From positions 27,869-60,736 of the forward strand of contig CACZAY010000008.1 in the NCBI GenBank assembly GCA_902779265.1: a DNA stretch of 32,868 nucleotides, given 5' to 3'. Below are positions 16,801 through 26,163 of the stretch, piece by piece. The stretch comes from an uncultured Bacteroidales bacterium (GTDB lineage Bacteria > Bacteroidota > Bacteroidia > Bacteroidales > UBA3663). The position numbers were made by a program, and so were the translations under genes. Below the pieces are notes generated by a model, which worked only from the letters and a program-made list of their open reading frames with translations, was not told where the DNA came from and searched no databases. How positions within the stretch are numbered: position 1 is the first letter of the stretch; every line of letters starts with the position of its first letter.

Positions 16801-18474
16801 TTAATACGTGAATGAGCTACCGCCGACGAATTCGCGCATGATGGACGTGGGCGGAATCTCCTTGTCGGGCACGGGGATGAAATAATGGATGAACTTCATC
16901 AGACGGTGTGCCTCGCTGTATTCGGGACAGTTTTTGGGGACTGCGGCCAATATCGGTTCCGCGTGCAGTCGCAGGACAGCGAACTCGATGTTCAGTGCCG
17001 AGTTGAACATCGCATCGGCATTCTCCTGATAGGGATAGATCCATTTCTCCTCACCCTCGCAGACCGATGGCCACTGGGCGATGGTCTCGCGCGCTGTAAA
17101 TGCCCCCTTGTTGTAGTCGCGGATGATGCGACGCAAGAGTCGGTTGTCTCGCGTCGGAATCCAGTTGTGGTCGTCAAGCGAGATGGCAGTGAGCGTCGAG
17201 ATATAGACCTTATATTTGAATTCGTCGGGGATTTGGGCCGTGAGTGTCGGGTTCAACGCGTGGATTCCCTCGATGAGCAGGATCTTGCCTTCGCCCAATT
17301 GCAGCCGTTTGCCGTTGTATTCGCGTTGGCCGGTCTTGAAATTATACTCTGGGATTTCGACTTTCTTGCCCTCCAATAGTGCTTTCAGGTCACGTTCCAT
17401 GGTCTCGCTATCGACAGCCTTGATGTTCTCGAAATCGTATCGGCCGTCAGGAAACTTCGGCGTATCGACGCGGTTGACGAAGTAGTCATCGGTCGAAAAC
17501 GAAATCGGCTTCAATCCACAGGCCAACAGCTGGATGGAGAGTCGCTTACAGAAGGTCGTCTTGCCCGAGCTGGATGGTCCAGTGATGAGCACGAGCCGCA
17601 CGGGATTCTCCTTTTGGCGGTAGCGTGCGTTGATTTCTTCGGCTATCTGGACTATTTTCTTCTCCTGCAATGCCTCACTCACCTTGATCAGCGTCGATGC
17701 GTTGCCGTGCAGGCAGGCCTGGTTGACCGCACCGACATTCTGCAGACCCATGATGATGTTCCATCGGACATTCTCGGCAAAGACCTCGAACGTCTTCGGT
17801 TGTGGTTCGATTGGGGCCAATTGCTCCGGATTGTGGCGGTCGGGCACGCGAAGCAGCATTCCCTGCTGGTACTTCTCGATGCCGAAGACTTTCAGATAGC
17901 CGGCCGATGGCACCAGCGCGCCGTAATAGAAATCGACCGTGTCGCCCAAGGTGTAATAGTCCGTGTAGATTTGGCCGCTGGTCTCCAGTAGGCGTGCCTT
18001 GTCGTTCAGCCCTCGGTCGCGGAAGATGCGTACGGCCTCCTCCGTGATGGATTCCGTGCGCCGGAACGGCATGTCGAGGTCGATGATTTCCTGCATCCGG
18101 TCCTTGATGCGCTGCACGTCATCGGCCGATGCAAATTGGCCATCAGCCTTCTTGAAATTACAGAAATAGCCGTGCGAAATCGGATGCTCCATGTACAGAC
18201 GGCTGTCGGGAAAAACGTCCTGCGTGGCCTTGTAGAGCACGAAACACAGCGAGCGGATGTAGGTGCGGAAGCCCGAATTGTCGCGTACATCGACAAATTC
18301 CACATCGCGGTTCTGCCACAGGCGGAACTTCAGCCCCTGGGAGGCATTGTTCACCTTGGCCGAAATGACAGGATAGGGAAAATCGAGGTCAAATGACTGA
18401 AAAACTTCCAACAAGGAGACTCCCTCGTTGAAAGTTTTCGTTAGACCATTGTTTTTACAACGTATCTGTAGCAT
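16801..18474 (-). CDS. TGS-domain nucleoside (uridine) kinase
   Basis: A 557-residue fusion conserved in Bacteroidota. The N-terminal TGS-like and threonyl-tRNA-synthetase-like editing-domain region (about 1-240, with the HPISHGYF motif resembling HxxxH) is joined to a phosphoribulokinase/uridine kinase domain (about 290-500). Walker A is GPSSSGKTT (299-307), followed by STDDYFVNR and the lid region RLLRRIIRDYNKG. It is predicted to phosphorylate uridine or a similar nucleoside with ATP for pyrimidine salvage; the actual substrate is not proven by sequence. carAB, the de novo pyrimidine step, lies directly upstream on the same strand, separated by two hairpins. Confidence 0.88.
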   Translation of the reverse strand: MLQIRCKNNGLTKTFNEGVSLLEVFQSFDLDFPYPVISAKVNNASQGLKFRLWQNRDVEFVDVRDNSGFRTYIRSLCFVLYKATQDVFPDSRLYMEHPISHGYFCNFKKADGQFASADDVQRIKDRMQEIIDLDMPFRRTESITEEAVRIFRDRGLNDKARLLETSGQIYTDYYTLGDTVDFYYGALVPSAGYLKVFGIEKYQQGMLLRVPDRHNPEQLAPIEPQPKTFEVFAENVRWNIIMGLQNVGAVNQACLHGNASTLIKVSEALQEKKIVQIAEEINARYRQKENPVRLVLITGPSSSGKTTFCKRLSIQLLACGLKPISFSTDDYFVNRVDTPKFPDGRYDFENIKAVDSETMERDLKALLEGKKVEIPEYNFKTGQREYNGKRLQLGEGKILLIEGIHALNPTLTAQIPDEFKYKVYISTLTAISLDDHNWIPTRDNRLLRRIIRDYNKGAFTARETIAQWPSVCEGEEKWIYPYQENADAMFNSALNIEFAVLRLHAEPILAAVPKNCPEYSEAHRLMKFIHYFIPVPDKEIPPTSIMREFVGGSSFTY

Positions 18475-18505
18475 GTTGGAATTTTTTTGAAAAATTCAAG
18501 TTGGT

Positions 18506-18575
18506 AGTTAATAGTTGTTAGTTATTTTTGGCCAATGATAATCGTGAAATGGCTGATAACTAATAACTATTAACT
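18506..18575. repeat. 21-base A/T-rich inverted repeat with the motif in its loop
   Basis: Arms 18506-18526 and 18555-18575 pair at 19 of 21 positions, with the other two G-T. The 28-base loop contains ttggccaatg (18528-18537). It lies in the 128-base gap between carB and the nucleoside kinase. It could be a transcript end or processing signal or a small dispersed repeat. Confidence 0.75.
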
Positions 18576-18577
18576 TG

Positions 18578-18609
18578 CAAATAAAATTTACCGAGGCAAA
18601 TTTTATTTG
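18578..18609 (-). terminator. carB terminator hairpin
   Basis: Arms caaataaaattt (18578-18589) and aaattttatttg (18598-18609) form a perfect 12-pair A/T-rich stem with an 8-base G/C-rich loop. The carB stop codon (18603-18605) lies inside the hairpin. Confidence 0.6.
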
Positions 18610-21600
18610 TATTCATCCCACGCCTTGATGGCCAGATCGTCGAGCGAAATGGTGGTGAAGGCGTTGATGAAGGCCGATGCCAAGCGGTCGTTGGTCAACA
18701 ACGGCACGTTGAAGTCGATTGATGCACGACGGATCTTGTAGCCATTGGACAACTCGCCCGAAGTAAGATTCTTCGGAATGTTGATCACCATATCGACCTC
18801 CTTGTTGCGCACCATATCGAGGGCCTGAGGCTGCATCTCTTCCGATGGCCAATAGACGTGTTCGCCAGGGATGTTGTTCTCAACCAGGTAGCGGTAAGAA
18901 CCGCCCGTAGCATAGAGCTTGTAGCCGGCATCGGCCAACTGCTTGCATGGAGTAAGCAATTGAGCCTTCTGCTTGGCGTTGCCCGAGCTGATCAGGATAC
19001 CCTTTTCCTTGTTCGGAACACGGAGTCCGACAGAAAGCATCGACTTGAGGATGGCGCAGTTGACATCGTCGCCCAAGCAACCAACTTCACCCGTCGAAGA
19101 CATATCGACGCCCAATACAGGGTCGGCCTTCTGGAGTCGGCTGAACGAGAATTGCGAGGCCTTGATACCTACGTAGTCGAGGTCAAACTCGGTCTTGGTA
19201 GGACGCTCGTAAGGTACGCCCATCATGATCTTGGAGGCCAACTCGATGAGGTTGAGCTTCAAAACCTTGCTGACGAATGGGAACGAACGCGAAGCACGGA
19301 GGTTGCACTCGATGACCATGATGTCGTTCTCGCGGGCCATGAACTGGATGTTGAATGGACCGGAGATGTGCAACTCGGCGGCAATCTTCTTGGCAACCTT
19401 CTTGATACGGCGCATGGTCTCGTAGTAGAGCTTCTGTGGTGGGAACTGGATCGTGGCATCGCCCGAGTGTACACCGGCAAACTCGACGTGCTCCGAGATG
19501 GCGTATGCTACAATCTCGCCCTTGTCGGCCACGGCATCCATCTCGATCTCCTTGGCGCCTTCGATGAAGCGGGAAATGACCACTGGGTGCTTCTGTGACA
19601 CGTTGGCAGCCATCTGGAGGAAGCGAACCAACTCGTCTTGGTTGGAGCAGACGTTCATGGCAGCACCCGACAGTACGTACGAAGGCCGCACCAGTACTGG
19701 GAAGCCCACCTGCTTGATGAACTCATTGACGTCGTCCATGTTGGTCAACTCTTTCCATGCTGGCTGGACGACACCGATGCGGTCGCACATGCTCGAGAAC
19801 TTCTGGCGGTCTTCGGCATTGTCAATATACTTGGCCTGCGTACCCAGGATAGGCACTTTCTGTTCGTCCAGACGCATGGCGAGGTTGTTTGGAATCTGAC
19901 CACCCACCGAGAGGATGACACCGTGTGGCTTCTCTAGGTCGATGATGTCCATGACGCGCTCGAAAGTCAACTCGTCGAAGTAGAGACGGTCGCACATGTC
20001 GTAGTCGGTCGAGACGGTCTCCGGGTTGTAGTTGATCATGACCGAACGGTAGCCTTGGTTGCGTGCCGTGGTGAGGGCATTGACCGAACACCAGTCGAAC
20101 TCGACGGACGAACCGATGCGGTAGGCACCAGAACCGAGTACGATAACTGCCTGACTGTGGATGTCGTCGGCCTTTGGTTCGGGGAAGTCGATGTCGTCGG
20201 CCACACCGTTGTAGGTGAGGTAGAGGTAGTTGGTCTGTGCAGGGAATTCGCCGGCCAATGTGTCAATCTGCTTGACCACCGGCACGATGCCCAACTTCTT
20301 ACGTTGAGCACGGACGCGCAGAATCTCCTCTTCTGCCTCCTCGGCCATCTCACCCTTCAGCAGGGCACGGCCAATCTGGAAGTCGGAGAAGCCTTTCTGC
20401 TTGGCTTCGAGCAACAACTGGGCAGGCACATCCTCCACCTTGCTGTATTGCTGCAGTTCGTTGTCGGTATCGACGATGCCCTTGAGTTTCTCCAGGAACC
20501 ACTTGTCAATCTTCGTGAGGTCGTGTATCTGGTCAACGGTATAGCCGGCCTTCATGGCCTTGCTGATGACGAAGATGCGCTTGTCGGTTGGTTCGTGCAA
20601 TGCCTTGTCGATGTCGGACACCTGCAAAACCTTGTTCTCCAGGAAGCCGTGCATACCTTGTCCAATCATGCGCAGGCCCTTCTGGATGGCCTCTTCGAAG
20701 GTGCGGCCGATGGCCATGACCTCACCTACCGACTTCATGCTCGAACCGAGTTCGCGGTCCACGCCCTGGAACTTACCCAAGTCCCAACGAGGAATCTTGC
20801 AGACGATATAGTCGAGGGCAGGTTCGAAGAATGCCGAAGTAGTCTTGGTGACAGAGTTTTTGAGTTCAAAGAGACCATAACCCAAGCCCAACTTGGCAGC
20901 TACGAAGGCGAGCGGATAACCGGTAGCCTTTGAGGCCAATGCTGAAGAACGTGACAGACGGGCGTTTACCTCGATGACACGATAGTCCTCGCTGTTCGGG
21001 TCGTAGGCATATTGCACATTACACTCTCCGACAATGCCGATGTGGCGGATAATCTTGATAGAGAGTTCGCGCAACTTGTGGTAGTCGCGGTTGCTGAGGG
21101 TCTGCGAAGGAGCCACGACGATGGACTCGCCAGTGTGGATGCCCAGCGGGTCGAAGTTCTCCATGTTACAGACGGTGATACAGTTGTCGTACTTATCGCG
21201 CACCACCTCATATTCCACCTCTTTCCAACCCTTGAGCGACTTCTCGACCAAGATCTGAGGAGAGAAGGAGAGGGCCTTGTTGCCAATGACCTCCAGTTCC
21301 TCCTCGTTGTCGCAGAAGCCTGAACCCAGTCCGCCGAGGGCGTAAGCCGCACGGATGATGACGGGGTAGCCCAGGTCGGCTGCAGCCTTGCGAGCCTCGT
21401 CGAGGGTGTTGCAGGCGTGGCTCTTGATGGTGTTGACGTTGATCTCATCGAGTTTCTCGACGAAGAGTTCGCGGTCCTCGGTGTCCATGATAGCCTGCAC
21501 GGGAGTACCCAACACCTTGACGTTGTATTTCTCCAACACACCGCTCTGGTAGAGGGCGACGCCGCAGTTCAGGGCGGTCTGACCACCGAAGCTCAACAGG

Positions 21601-21759
21601 ATGCCGTCAGGACGTTCCTTGGCGATGACCTTCTCGACGAAGAAGGGGGTCACGGGCAGGAAATAGACGCGGTCGGCCACGCCTTCCGAGGTCTGCACGG
21701 TGGATTTTTAGCGCACCGGAACCCAACAACAATACTTTCTTTATATTCGAATTGATCAT
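18603..21759 (-). pseudogene. carB: carbamoyl-phosphate synthase large subunit, frameshifted near its start
   Basis: CarB makes carbamoyl phosphate from bicarbonate, ammonia (from CarA) and ATP for arginine and pyrimidines. From 21701 down to 18603 about 1030 residues are intact: both ATP-grasp halves, the oligomerisation region and the C-terminal MGS allosteric domain. The expected N-terminus, MINSNIKKVLLLGSGALKI, is present at 21759-21703 but in another frame. At about 21702 it joins directly to TVQTSEGVADRVYFLP. Family members have some 30 residues between these blocks (GEAGEFDYSG...INPNIA), so about 95 bases seem missing, out of frame. As given, the product would lack the first pre-ATP-grasp motif. 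A start at an internal GTG (21698) is conceivable but would still lack it. This is a true lesion or an assembly error. Confidence 0.78.
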
Positions 21760-21813
21760 GATTTCTTGATTTTGAATTTGTTTTCCATCGTTGCCGATGA
21801 AACGGTTTTGCAC

Positions 21814-22905
21814 TTACAGAAGGTTGAAGAACTCGCCGAAGATGAACTCCGTGTCAGTTGGGCCGGACGATGCCTCGGGGTGGAACTGGGCCGAGAACCA
21901 GGGCTTCGACTTGTGGCGGATACCCTCGTTCGAACCGTCGTTCATGTTGATGAAGAGTGGTTCCCAATCGGCAGGGATGGTGGCATTGTCAACTGCAAAG
22001 CCGTGGTTCTGGCTGGTGATGAAGCATTGGGTCGTGGGCTTGCCATTCTCGTAACGCTGTACTGGCTGGTTGTGCCCGCGATGGCCATATTTCAGTTTCT
22101 TGACCTCTGCACCTGCGGCCAATGAGAGAATCTGGTTACCCATGCAGATGCCGTAGATGGGTTTGCCCGACTTCATGAACTCCTTGACGTGCTCGACTGT
22201 CTTGCCGCACAGGTTTGGGTCGCCAGGACCATTGGATATAAACAGACCATCGAAAGTTTCGCCCATGTTGTTGAAGTCGTAGTCCCATGGCACCATCGTG
22301 ACGGTGACATCGTAGCGCAACAGGCAACGGATGATGTTCTGCTTCACGCCCATATCGACCAGGCAGACTTTCTTCTTGCCGTTGCCGAAGTGCTTGACCT
22401 CTTTGGTCGAGACGATTGCCACCTGATTGGTCAGGTTCGGGTCTTCAAATTCGATATCCTCGCCGCCGTCGAACACAATCTTGCCCTTCATCGAGCCTTT
22501 CTCGCGCAGGATTTTGGTCAGCTCACGGGTGTCGATGCCCTCGATGCCGACAATCTGCTCGGCCTTCAGCCAGTCGGCCAATGACTTGTCGGCGTTCCAG
22601 TGGCTGTACTGCTTCGAGTAGTCGCTTACGACAAGTGCGCGAACGTGAATCTTTTCCGACTCATAAAAACAAGAAAGCCCGTTCGCATCATGAGACGCTG
22701 CCGGGACACCATAGTTTCCGACCAACGGAAACGTAGTAACAAGAATCTGACCGCTGTAGCTTGGATCGGTGAGACTTTCGGGATAACCCATCATGGCTGT
22801 GTTGAAAACAACCTCTCCGTTGACGGGTTTTTCAAAACCGAAACTGTAGCCATGAAATACATGACCGTCATCAAGGATCAGCGAAACTGCCTTTTCGTTT
22901 TGCAT
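21814..22905 (-). CDS. carA: carbamoyl-phosphate synthase small (glutaminase) subunit
   Basis: The 363-residue glutamine amidotransferase subunit that supplies ammonia to CarB. The N-terminal CPSase small domain (about 1-135, with FNTAMMGYPESLTDPSYSGQ) is followed by a class I amidotransferase domain with the triad Cys254 (YGICMGNQ), His342 and Glu344 (QFHPEASSGP). Length is usual for the family. It is first in the carAB operon, with 54 bases before the carB ATG. A strong promoter lies about 135 bases upstream. The gene is intact, unlike carB as assembled. Confidence 0.95.
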   Translation of the reverse strand: MQNEKAVSLILDDGHVFHGYSFGFEKPVNGEVVFNTAMMGYPESLTDPSYSGQILVTTFPLVGNYGVPAASHDANGLSCFYESEKIHVRALVVSDYSKQYSHWNADKSLADWLKAEQIVGIEGIDTRELTKILREKGSMKGKIVFDGGEDIEFEDPNLTNQVAIVSTKEVKHFGNGKKKVCLVDMGVKQNIIRCLLRYDVTVTMVPWDYDFNNMGETFDGLFISNGPGDPNLCGKTVEHVKEFMKSGKPIYGICMGNQILSLAAGAEVKKLKYGHRGHNQPVQRYENGKPTTQCFITSQNHGFAVDNATIPADWEPLFINMNDGSNEGIRHKSKPWFSAQFHPEASSGPTDTEFIFGEFFNLL

Positions 22906-23013
22906 TGCCTGTTATTATATTTTTGAGTTATTTTGTGTTCCGTTCAGTCGCGCTTGGTTTCTTGGCCAATGTCCTTCGCTCGCACCGTTTGGCGCCCGAA
23001 ATCTGCCGCGTCA

Positions 23014-23025
23014 TGACCGAGGTCA
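23014..23025. promoter_or_regulatory. operator-like inverted repeat at the carA transcript start
   Basis: tgaccgaggtca is a 5-2-5 palindrome just downstream of the carA -7 box, at or just past the expected transcription start. A repressor site is possible; the position is the only support. Confidence 0.25.
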
Positions 23026-23038
23026 CTTTAAATTTGCG

Positions 23039-23070
23039 CAAAGATAAGGGGATTTTCCCAATCCGCCAAA
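23039..23070 (-). promoter_or_regulatory. Bacteroides-type promoter of carAB
   Basis: Minus strand: TTTG (23067-23070), 20 bases, TATCTTTG (23039-23046), an exact consensus. The leader to carA is about 125 bases and contains a copy of the iterated palindrome (22962-22971). Confidence 0.75.
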
Positions 23071-23159
23071 TTTATGCTGTTTTTTGAGGGAAAACGGTGG
23101 AAAAAATCAAGCGCGTCGGCTGAAATGTAATTTTCGGTTGCAATTTGACAGATACAGAA

Positions 23160-23189
23160 AGAGCTGTCTCCGTAGTCGGAAACAGCTCT
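23160..23189 (-). terminator. terminator of the GH127 gene
   Basis: Arms agagctgtctccg (23160-23172) and cggaaacagctct (23177-23189) form a 13-pair stem with one G-U pair and a 4-base loop, 11 bases past the GH127 stop. The transcript continues into a short U-rich stretch. Confidence 0.75.
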
Positions 23190-23199
23190 CTGATAGTGA

Positions 23200-25647
23200 T
23201 TATTTTACTTCCCATTCGTAGAGGCCACAAGAGGCGTCGTCCGGCTGGGTGACTTCGAGGCGGACGCCCGTTGTCGTAACCTGCTTGAACTGAACGGTAT
23301 TGGCCACACCCTTCTTGATCGGGTAATTGGCCACACCCTCTACGGGACGCCATGCGCCGTCGTATGCCTTGTAAAGGATGCGCCAGCTCTTCGGCACGCG
23401 GCAACGACCCCATGGTGAATCGTCAAACCAATAGACGGTACAGGTCTGTATTGGAGTTGCCTGTGAGAAGTTGTATTCGATGAATTCCGTGCCGCCCTTC
23501 TTCGGATCCCAGTTGTAATATGGAATACTGCGGTCGTTTTCGTCCTTCGGGAGGAGACGGTCGTTGATGGCGCTGATTGAGCTGACCTTGTGCGATGCGT
23601 GTACGGTCGAGCGTGAGGCCAATGTCGCTGGCATCACAGGGCTGGTGGCACGCAGCTGCTGAGGCAGCCAGACGGTCATCGAGCCGGGACCGCGGTGGTT
23701 CCATGCGTAATATGGAATGAGGTTCAGCTGTACGGAACGAGACTGAAGCTCGCCTCGGGCGTTGAAGAGCAGCACCTGGGCATCGGTCGTGAGGGTGGTC
23801 ACCTTATATTTCTCGAGCAGGGTCTTCTCGCCCGTCGTGAATTTCGGTGATTGGTTCAACAGGATGTTGCGTACGTCGAACGACGGATTGTCGGCGAACT
23901 CGGCGCAGTAAACCAATGGACCGCACTCAACGCTCACACGACCCTGGTCGGCCTCAACCTTGGCATTGGCCTTGACCACGCGTGGCTCCATATCCATGAT
24001 GAGCTCGATCTTGTCGTTGGCGCGCCAGTCGAACTTGAGGGTGACGTAGCCGAATTTGTCAACGGTGACAGGAACCTGCTTCTCGTTGTATTTGACGACG
24101 AAGTTCGGACGCTTGTCATCGACATATTCGTAGAGGTCCGATGGAACGACCTGGTTGCGAACCCAACCCGGGATGCGCAACTTGACATTGGCGCCACCGC
24201 GAGCCTTACGCAGGAAAATCTTCACATAACCGCTGAACGGATAGTCGGTGACCTCTTCAATCTCGAAGGTGCGTCCGTTGACCTTGAATTCGGCCGTATT
24301 GCTGACGTAGAGGTTGAAATAGAGGTCATTCTCGCGTACGGCATAGAGGTAGCCGGGCAGCGATGGGATGAAACGGCAGATGTTCGACGGGCAGCAGGCA
24401 CAACCGAACCATGGCTGGCGCTGGTGTTGGCCAATGCTCTCCAATGGGTTGGGGTAGAAGAAGTTGCCTCCGTCCAGGCTGACGCCTGCCAGCAGACCGT
24501 TGTAGAGCGTGCGCTCCAGCACGTCGTAGTATTTCGAGTCGCCGCGCAGGAGGAACTGGCGGTAGTTGAAATATACGTTGCCGATGGCGGCGCAGGTCTC
24601 GCAGTAGGCCGACATGTTCGGCAGGTCATAGTTCTCGCCGAATGCCTCGCCGTTGCTGGTCGAGCCGATACCGCCGGTGATGTAGAGTTTCTTGCTCACG
24701 ATGTTGTCCCAGATGCGGTCGATGGCCTTCACGTAGTTGACATCGGCAGTGAGGGCGCCCACATCGGCCATGCCCGAATACATGTAGGTGGCGCGTACGG
24801 CATGACCTACGGCCTCGCTCTGCTCCGTGACAGGCTGGTGGGCCTGGCTGTAGGCGTCGGTGCGAGCGGTGCGTCCGCGCTTGTCGAGGAAGAACTTGGC
24901 CTCGGCCAGATACTTCTTGTCACCCGTGACGAGGAAGAGCTTGGCCAATGCCATTTCTGCAATCTGGTGGCCCGGAACGCGGATCTGCTGGTTCTGGCCA
25001 GGGCCGATTTCGCGGCATACGCAGTCGGCATAGGCGCGGGCAATCTTCAGGAAGTTGTCCTTGCCCGTAGCCTGATAGTGGGCGATGGCGCCCTCGACCA
25101 TGTGGCCCAGGTTGTAGAACTCATGGCTCAGCTCCTCGACCTTCTCCCAGCGGCGTGAGCCGACCCACTTGTGCGGGTTGTTGGGGTTCATGGTGCGGGC
25201 GGTGTTGAGGTATCCGTCCGGCTCTTGGGCCGATGCCACGATGGCGATGACCGAATCCATGTATTGTGTGGCCGACACGACATCGACGCGGCCCTGGCGC
25301 TGGATTTTCAGCTTGAGCAGCGGGTAGGTCTGCAGGAGGTACGAGCAGCCCTCGATGGTCTTATAGACATCTGTATCGTCGAACGAGAATCCGCGCACCT
25401 GCACTGTGTCCGAGCCTTGGCCCTTCAGCTGCTTGGCGGCGAGTTCGAAATTGCGGTAACGTCCAGTCTCTTCACACTTTGAGAAGGCCAATGGTACTGT
25501 CACTTCACGGCTTGCTTCCAGGCGCTGTCCCCAAAATGTGCCTGGAGTAATCTTTACCTCGGTAAACGGAATCGGGGTAATGGGATAGTTGTTTTGCGCC
25601 AGACAGCTGCCGGCGGCAAAAGCCATTAGTAAAAGGATTTTTCTCAT
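23200..25647 (-). CDS. GH127 beta-L-arabinofuranosidase
   Basis: Predicted exported enzyme of 815 residues with a signal peptide (1-17, MRKILLLMAFAAGSCLA; a lipoprotein reading at Cys15 is less likely). The (alpha/alpha)6 barrel carries the GH127 zinc/catalytic set by spacing with Bifidobacterium HypBA1: Glu334 (NGEAF), Glu350 and Cys352 (YCETCAA), Cys418 and Cys419 (CACCPSN), where the last Cys is the nucleophile. Beta-sandwich domains follow from about 430. The C-terminal part (about 705-815) resembles an F5/8-type carbohydrate-binding domain. It releases beta-L-arabinofuranose from arabinan-type or glycoprotein side chains and complements the pectin and xylan enzymes. Two TTGGCCAA copies lie in it (24427, 24941). 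Confidence 0.9.
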   Translation of the reverse strand: MRKILLLMAFAAGSCLAQNNYPITPIPFTEVKITPGTFWGQRLEASREVTVPLAFSKCEETGRYRNFELAAKQLKGQGSDTVQVRGFSFDDTDVYKTIEGCSYLLQTYPLLKLKIQRQGRVDVVSATQYMDSVIAIVASAQEPDGYLNTARTMNPNNPHKWVGSRRWEKVEELSHEFYNLGHMVEGAIAHYQATGKDNFLKIARAYADCVCREIGPGQNQQIRVPGHQIAEMALAKLFLVTGDKKYLAEAKFFLDKRGRTARTDAYSQAHQPVTEQSEAVGHAVRATYMYSGMADVGALTADVNYVKAIDRIWDNIVSKKLYITGGIGSTSNGEAFGENYDLPNMSAYCETCAAIGNVYFNYRQFLLRGDSKYYDVLERTLYNGLLAGVSLDGGNFFYPNPLESIGQHQRQPWFGCACCPSNICRFIPSLPGYLYAVRENDLYFNLYVSNTAEFKVNGRTFEIEEVTDYPFSGYVKIFLRKARGGANVKLRIPGWVRNQVVPSDLYEYVDDKRPNFVVKYNEKQVPVTVDKFGYVTLKFDWRANDKIELIMDMEPRVVKANAKVEADQGRVSVECGPLVYCAEFADNPSFDVRNILLNQSPKFTTGEKTLLEKYKVTTLTTDAQVLLFNARGELQSRSVQLNLIPYYAWNHRGPGSMTVWLPQQLRATSPVMPATLASRSTVHASHKVSSISAINDRLLPKDENDRSIPYYNWDPKKGGTEFIEYNFSQATPIQTCTVYWFDDSPWGRCRVPKSWRILYKAYDGAWRPVEGVANYPIKKGVANTVQFKQVTTTGVRLEVTQPDDASCGLYEWEVK

Positions 25648-25738
25648 TTTTATAATAGATTATAGTCTGAGCAATTATACATCTGAATGATAATCGTCCG
25701 TCAGGATGGCCGGTACATAATAGGCCGAATTTCAGCGG

Positions 25739-25768
25739 CGAAGTTAAAGAAAAATTTTGACATACAAT
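25739..25768 (-). promoter_or_regulatory. probable promoter of the GH127 gene
   Basis: Minus strand: ATTG (25765-25768), 18 bases, TAACTTCG (25739-25746), an imperfect match to the Bacteroidota consensus. The leader would be about 85 bases. Confidence 0.4.
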
Positions 25769-26018
25769 GAAGATTGGCCATAAAAAAGTGAAAAAAAGTG
25801 TTTTGAGGCGGCAATTTGGCCATATTTAGGCAATTGTAATGTCCATTTGCACAGCCATTTCGGTGCATTGCGCAGGCCGTGATCGTTTCTTTGGCCGATG
25901 GCGTTGCCCCGCGAGTCCTGTCGTGGCCGATGGGCTTGGCATTGGCCGAAAGGATATGGAGTCGCACTGGGCAAAATGGGGCAATATTTCGTGGAATCGC
26001 TGAAAAAACGGAAACTTT

Positions 26019-26050
26019 TTTGGATTTTCGGATTTTTCTCGCTACATTTG
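26019..26050 (+). promoter_or_regulatory. Bacteroides-type promoter of the OmpA-like gene
   Basis: TTTG (26019-26022), 20 bases, TACATTTG (26043-26050), an exact -7 consensus. The leader is about 105 bases. Confidence 0.7.
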
Positions 26051-26163
26051 CGGCTGCAAGATCCTGTTATGCGCCAAGGGCCGGAATCGGGACATTGGCC
26101 ACAACCCGAAAAGTGGAAAATACTTTTAACTAACCTAATATTAACCTAAAAAATTATTGCAGT

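Larger units (their letters stand above)
22906..23159. other. carA leader and GH127-distal gap
   Basis: A 254-base non-coding stretch. From 22906 to about 23032 it is the carA leader, with ttggccaatg at 22962-22971. The carA promoter follows, and the rest up to the GH127 terminator shows nothing recognisable. I see no convincing ORF. Confidence 0.6.
1301..24948. repeat. highly iterated palindrome TTGGCCAA (family summary)
   Basis: I found the 8-mer by eye starting at 1301, 1651, 2179, 3095, 3455, 4291, 4556, 6404, 6648, 8945, 11409, 12540, 13122, 14981, 15977, 16787, 18528, 22962, 24427 and 24941. Five copies extend to cattggccaatg (1649, 3453, 11407, 13120, 16785). Sixteen are in genes: ten read Leu-Ala-Asn/Lys (TTG GCC AAN) and six Ile-Gly-Gln (ATT GGC CAA). 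Four are intergenic. Relaxed forms of catYGGCCRatg are also frequent, for example 8738-8749, 16473-16484 and 18120-18131. From base composition about 0.4 copies would be expected in 27 kb. None is seen after 24948, and none in the mobile element from 27547 on. Confidence 0.85.
25648..26163. other. 516-base divergent intergenic region
   Basis: The gap lies between the divergent GH127 and OmpA-like genes and holds a promoter at each end. The middle has no convincing gene; open frames at 25879-26149 have no family features. It is dense in relaxed forms of the iterated motif (attggcc near 25774, ttggcc near 25814, tttggccgatgg near 25890, gtggccgatggg near 25923, cattggccg near 25939, cattggcc near 26092). 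Confidence 0.55.

Noticed and set aside
1301..24948. CRISPR array or transposon-end explanation for the repeated cattggccaatg
   Set aside because: Copies are irregularly spaced, lie within conserved genes without disrupting them, and have no constant flanks or spacers.
25879..26149. Two overlapping open frames in the GH127/OmpA intergenic region
   Set aside because: They cross the consensus promoter of the OmpA-like gene and have no domain-like features.
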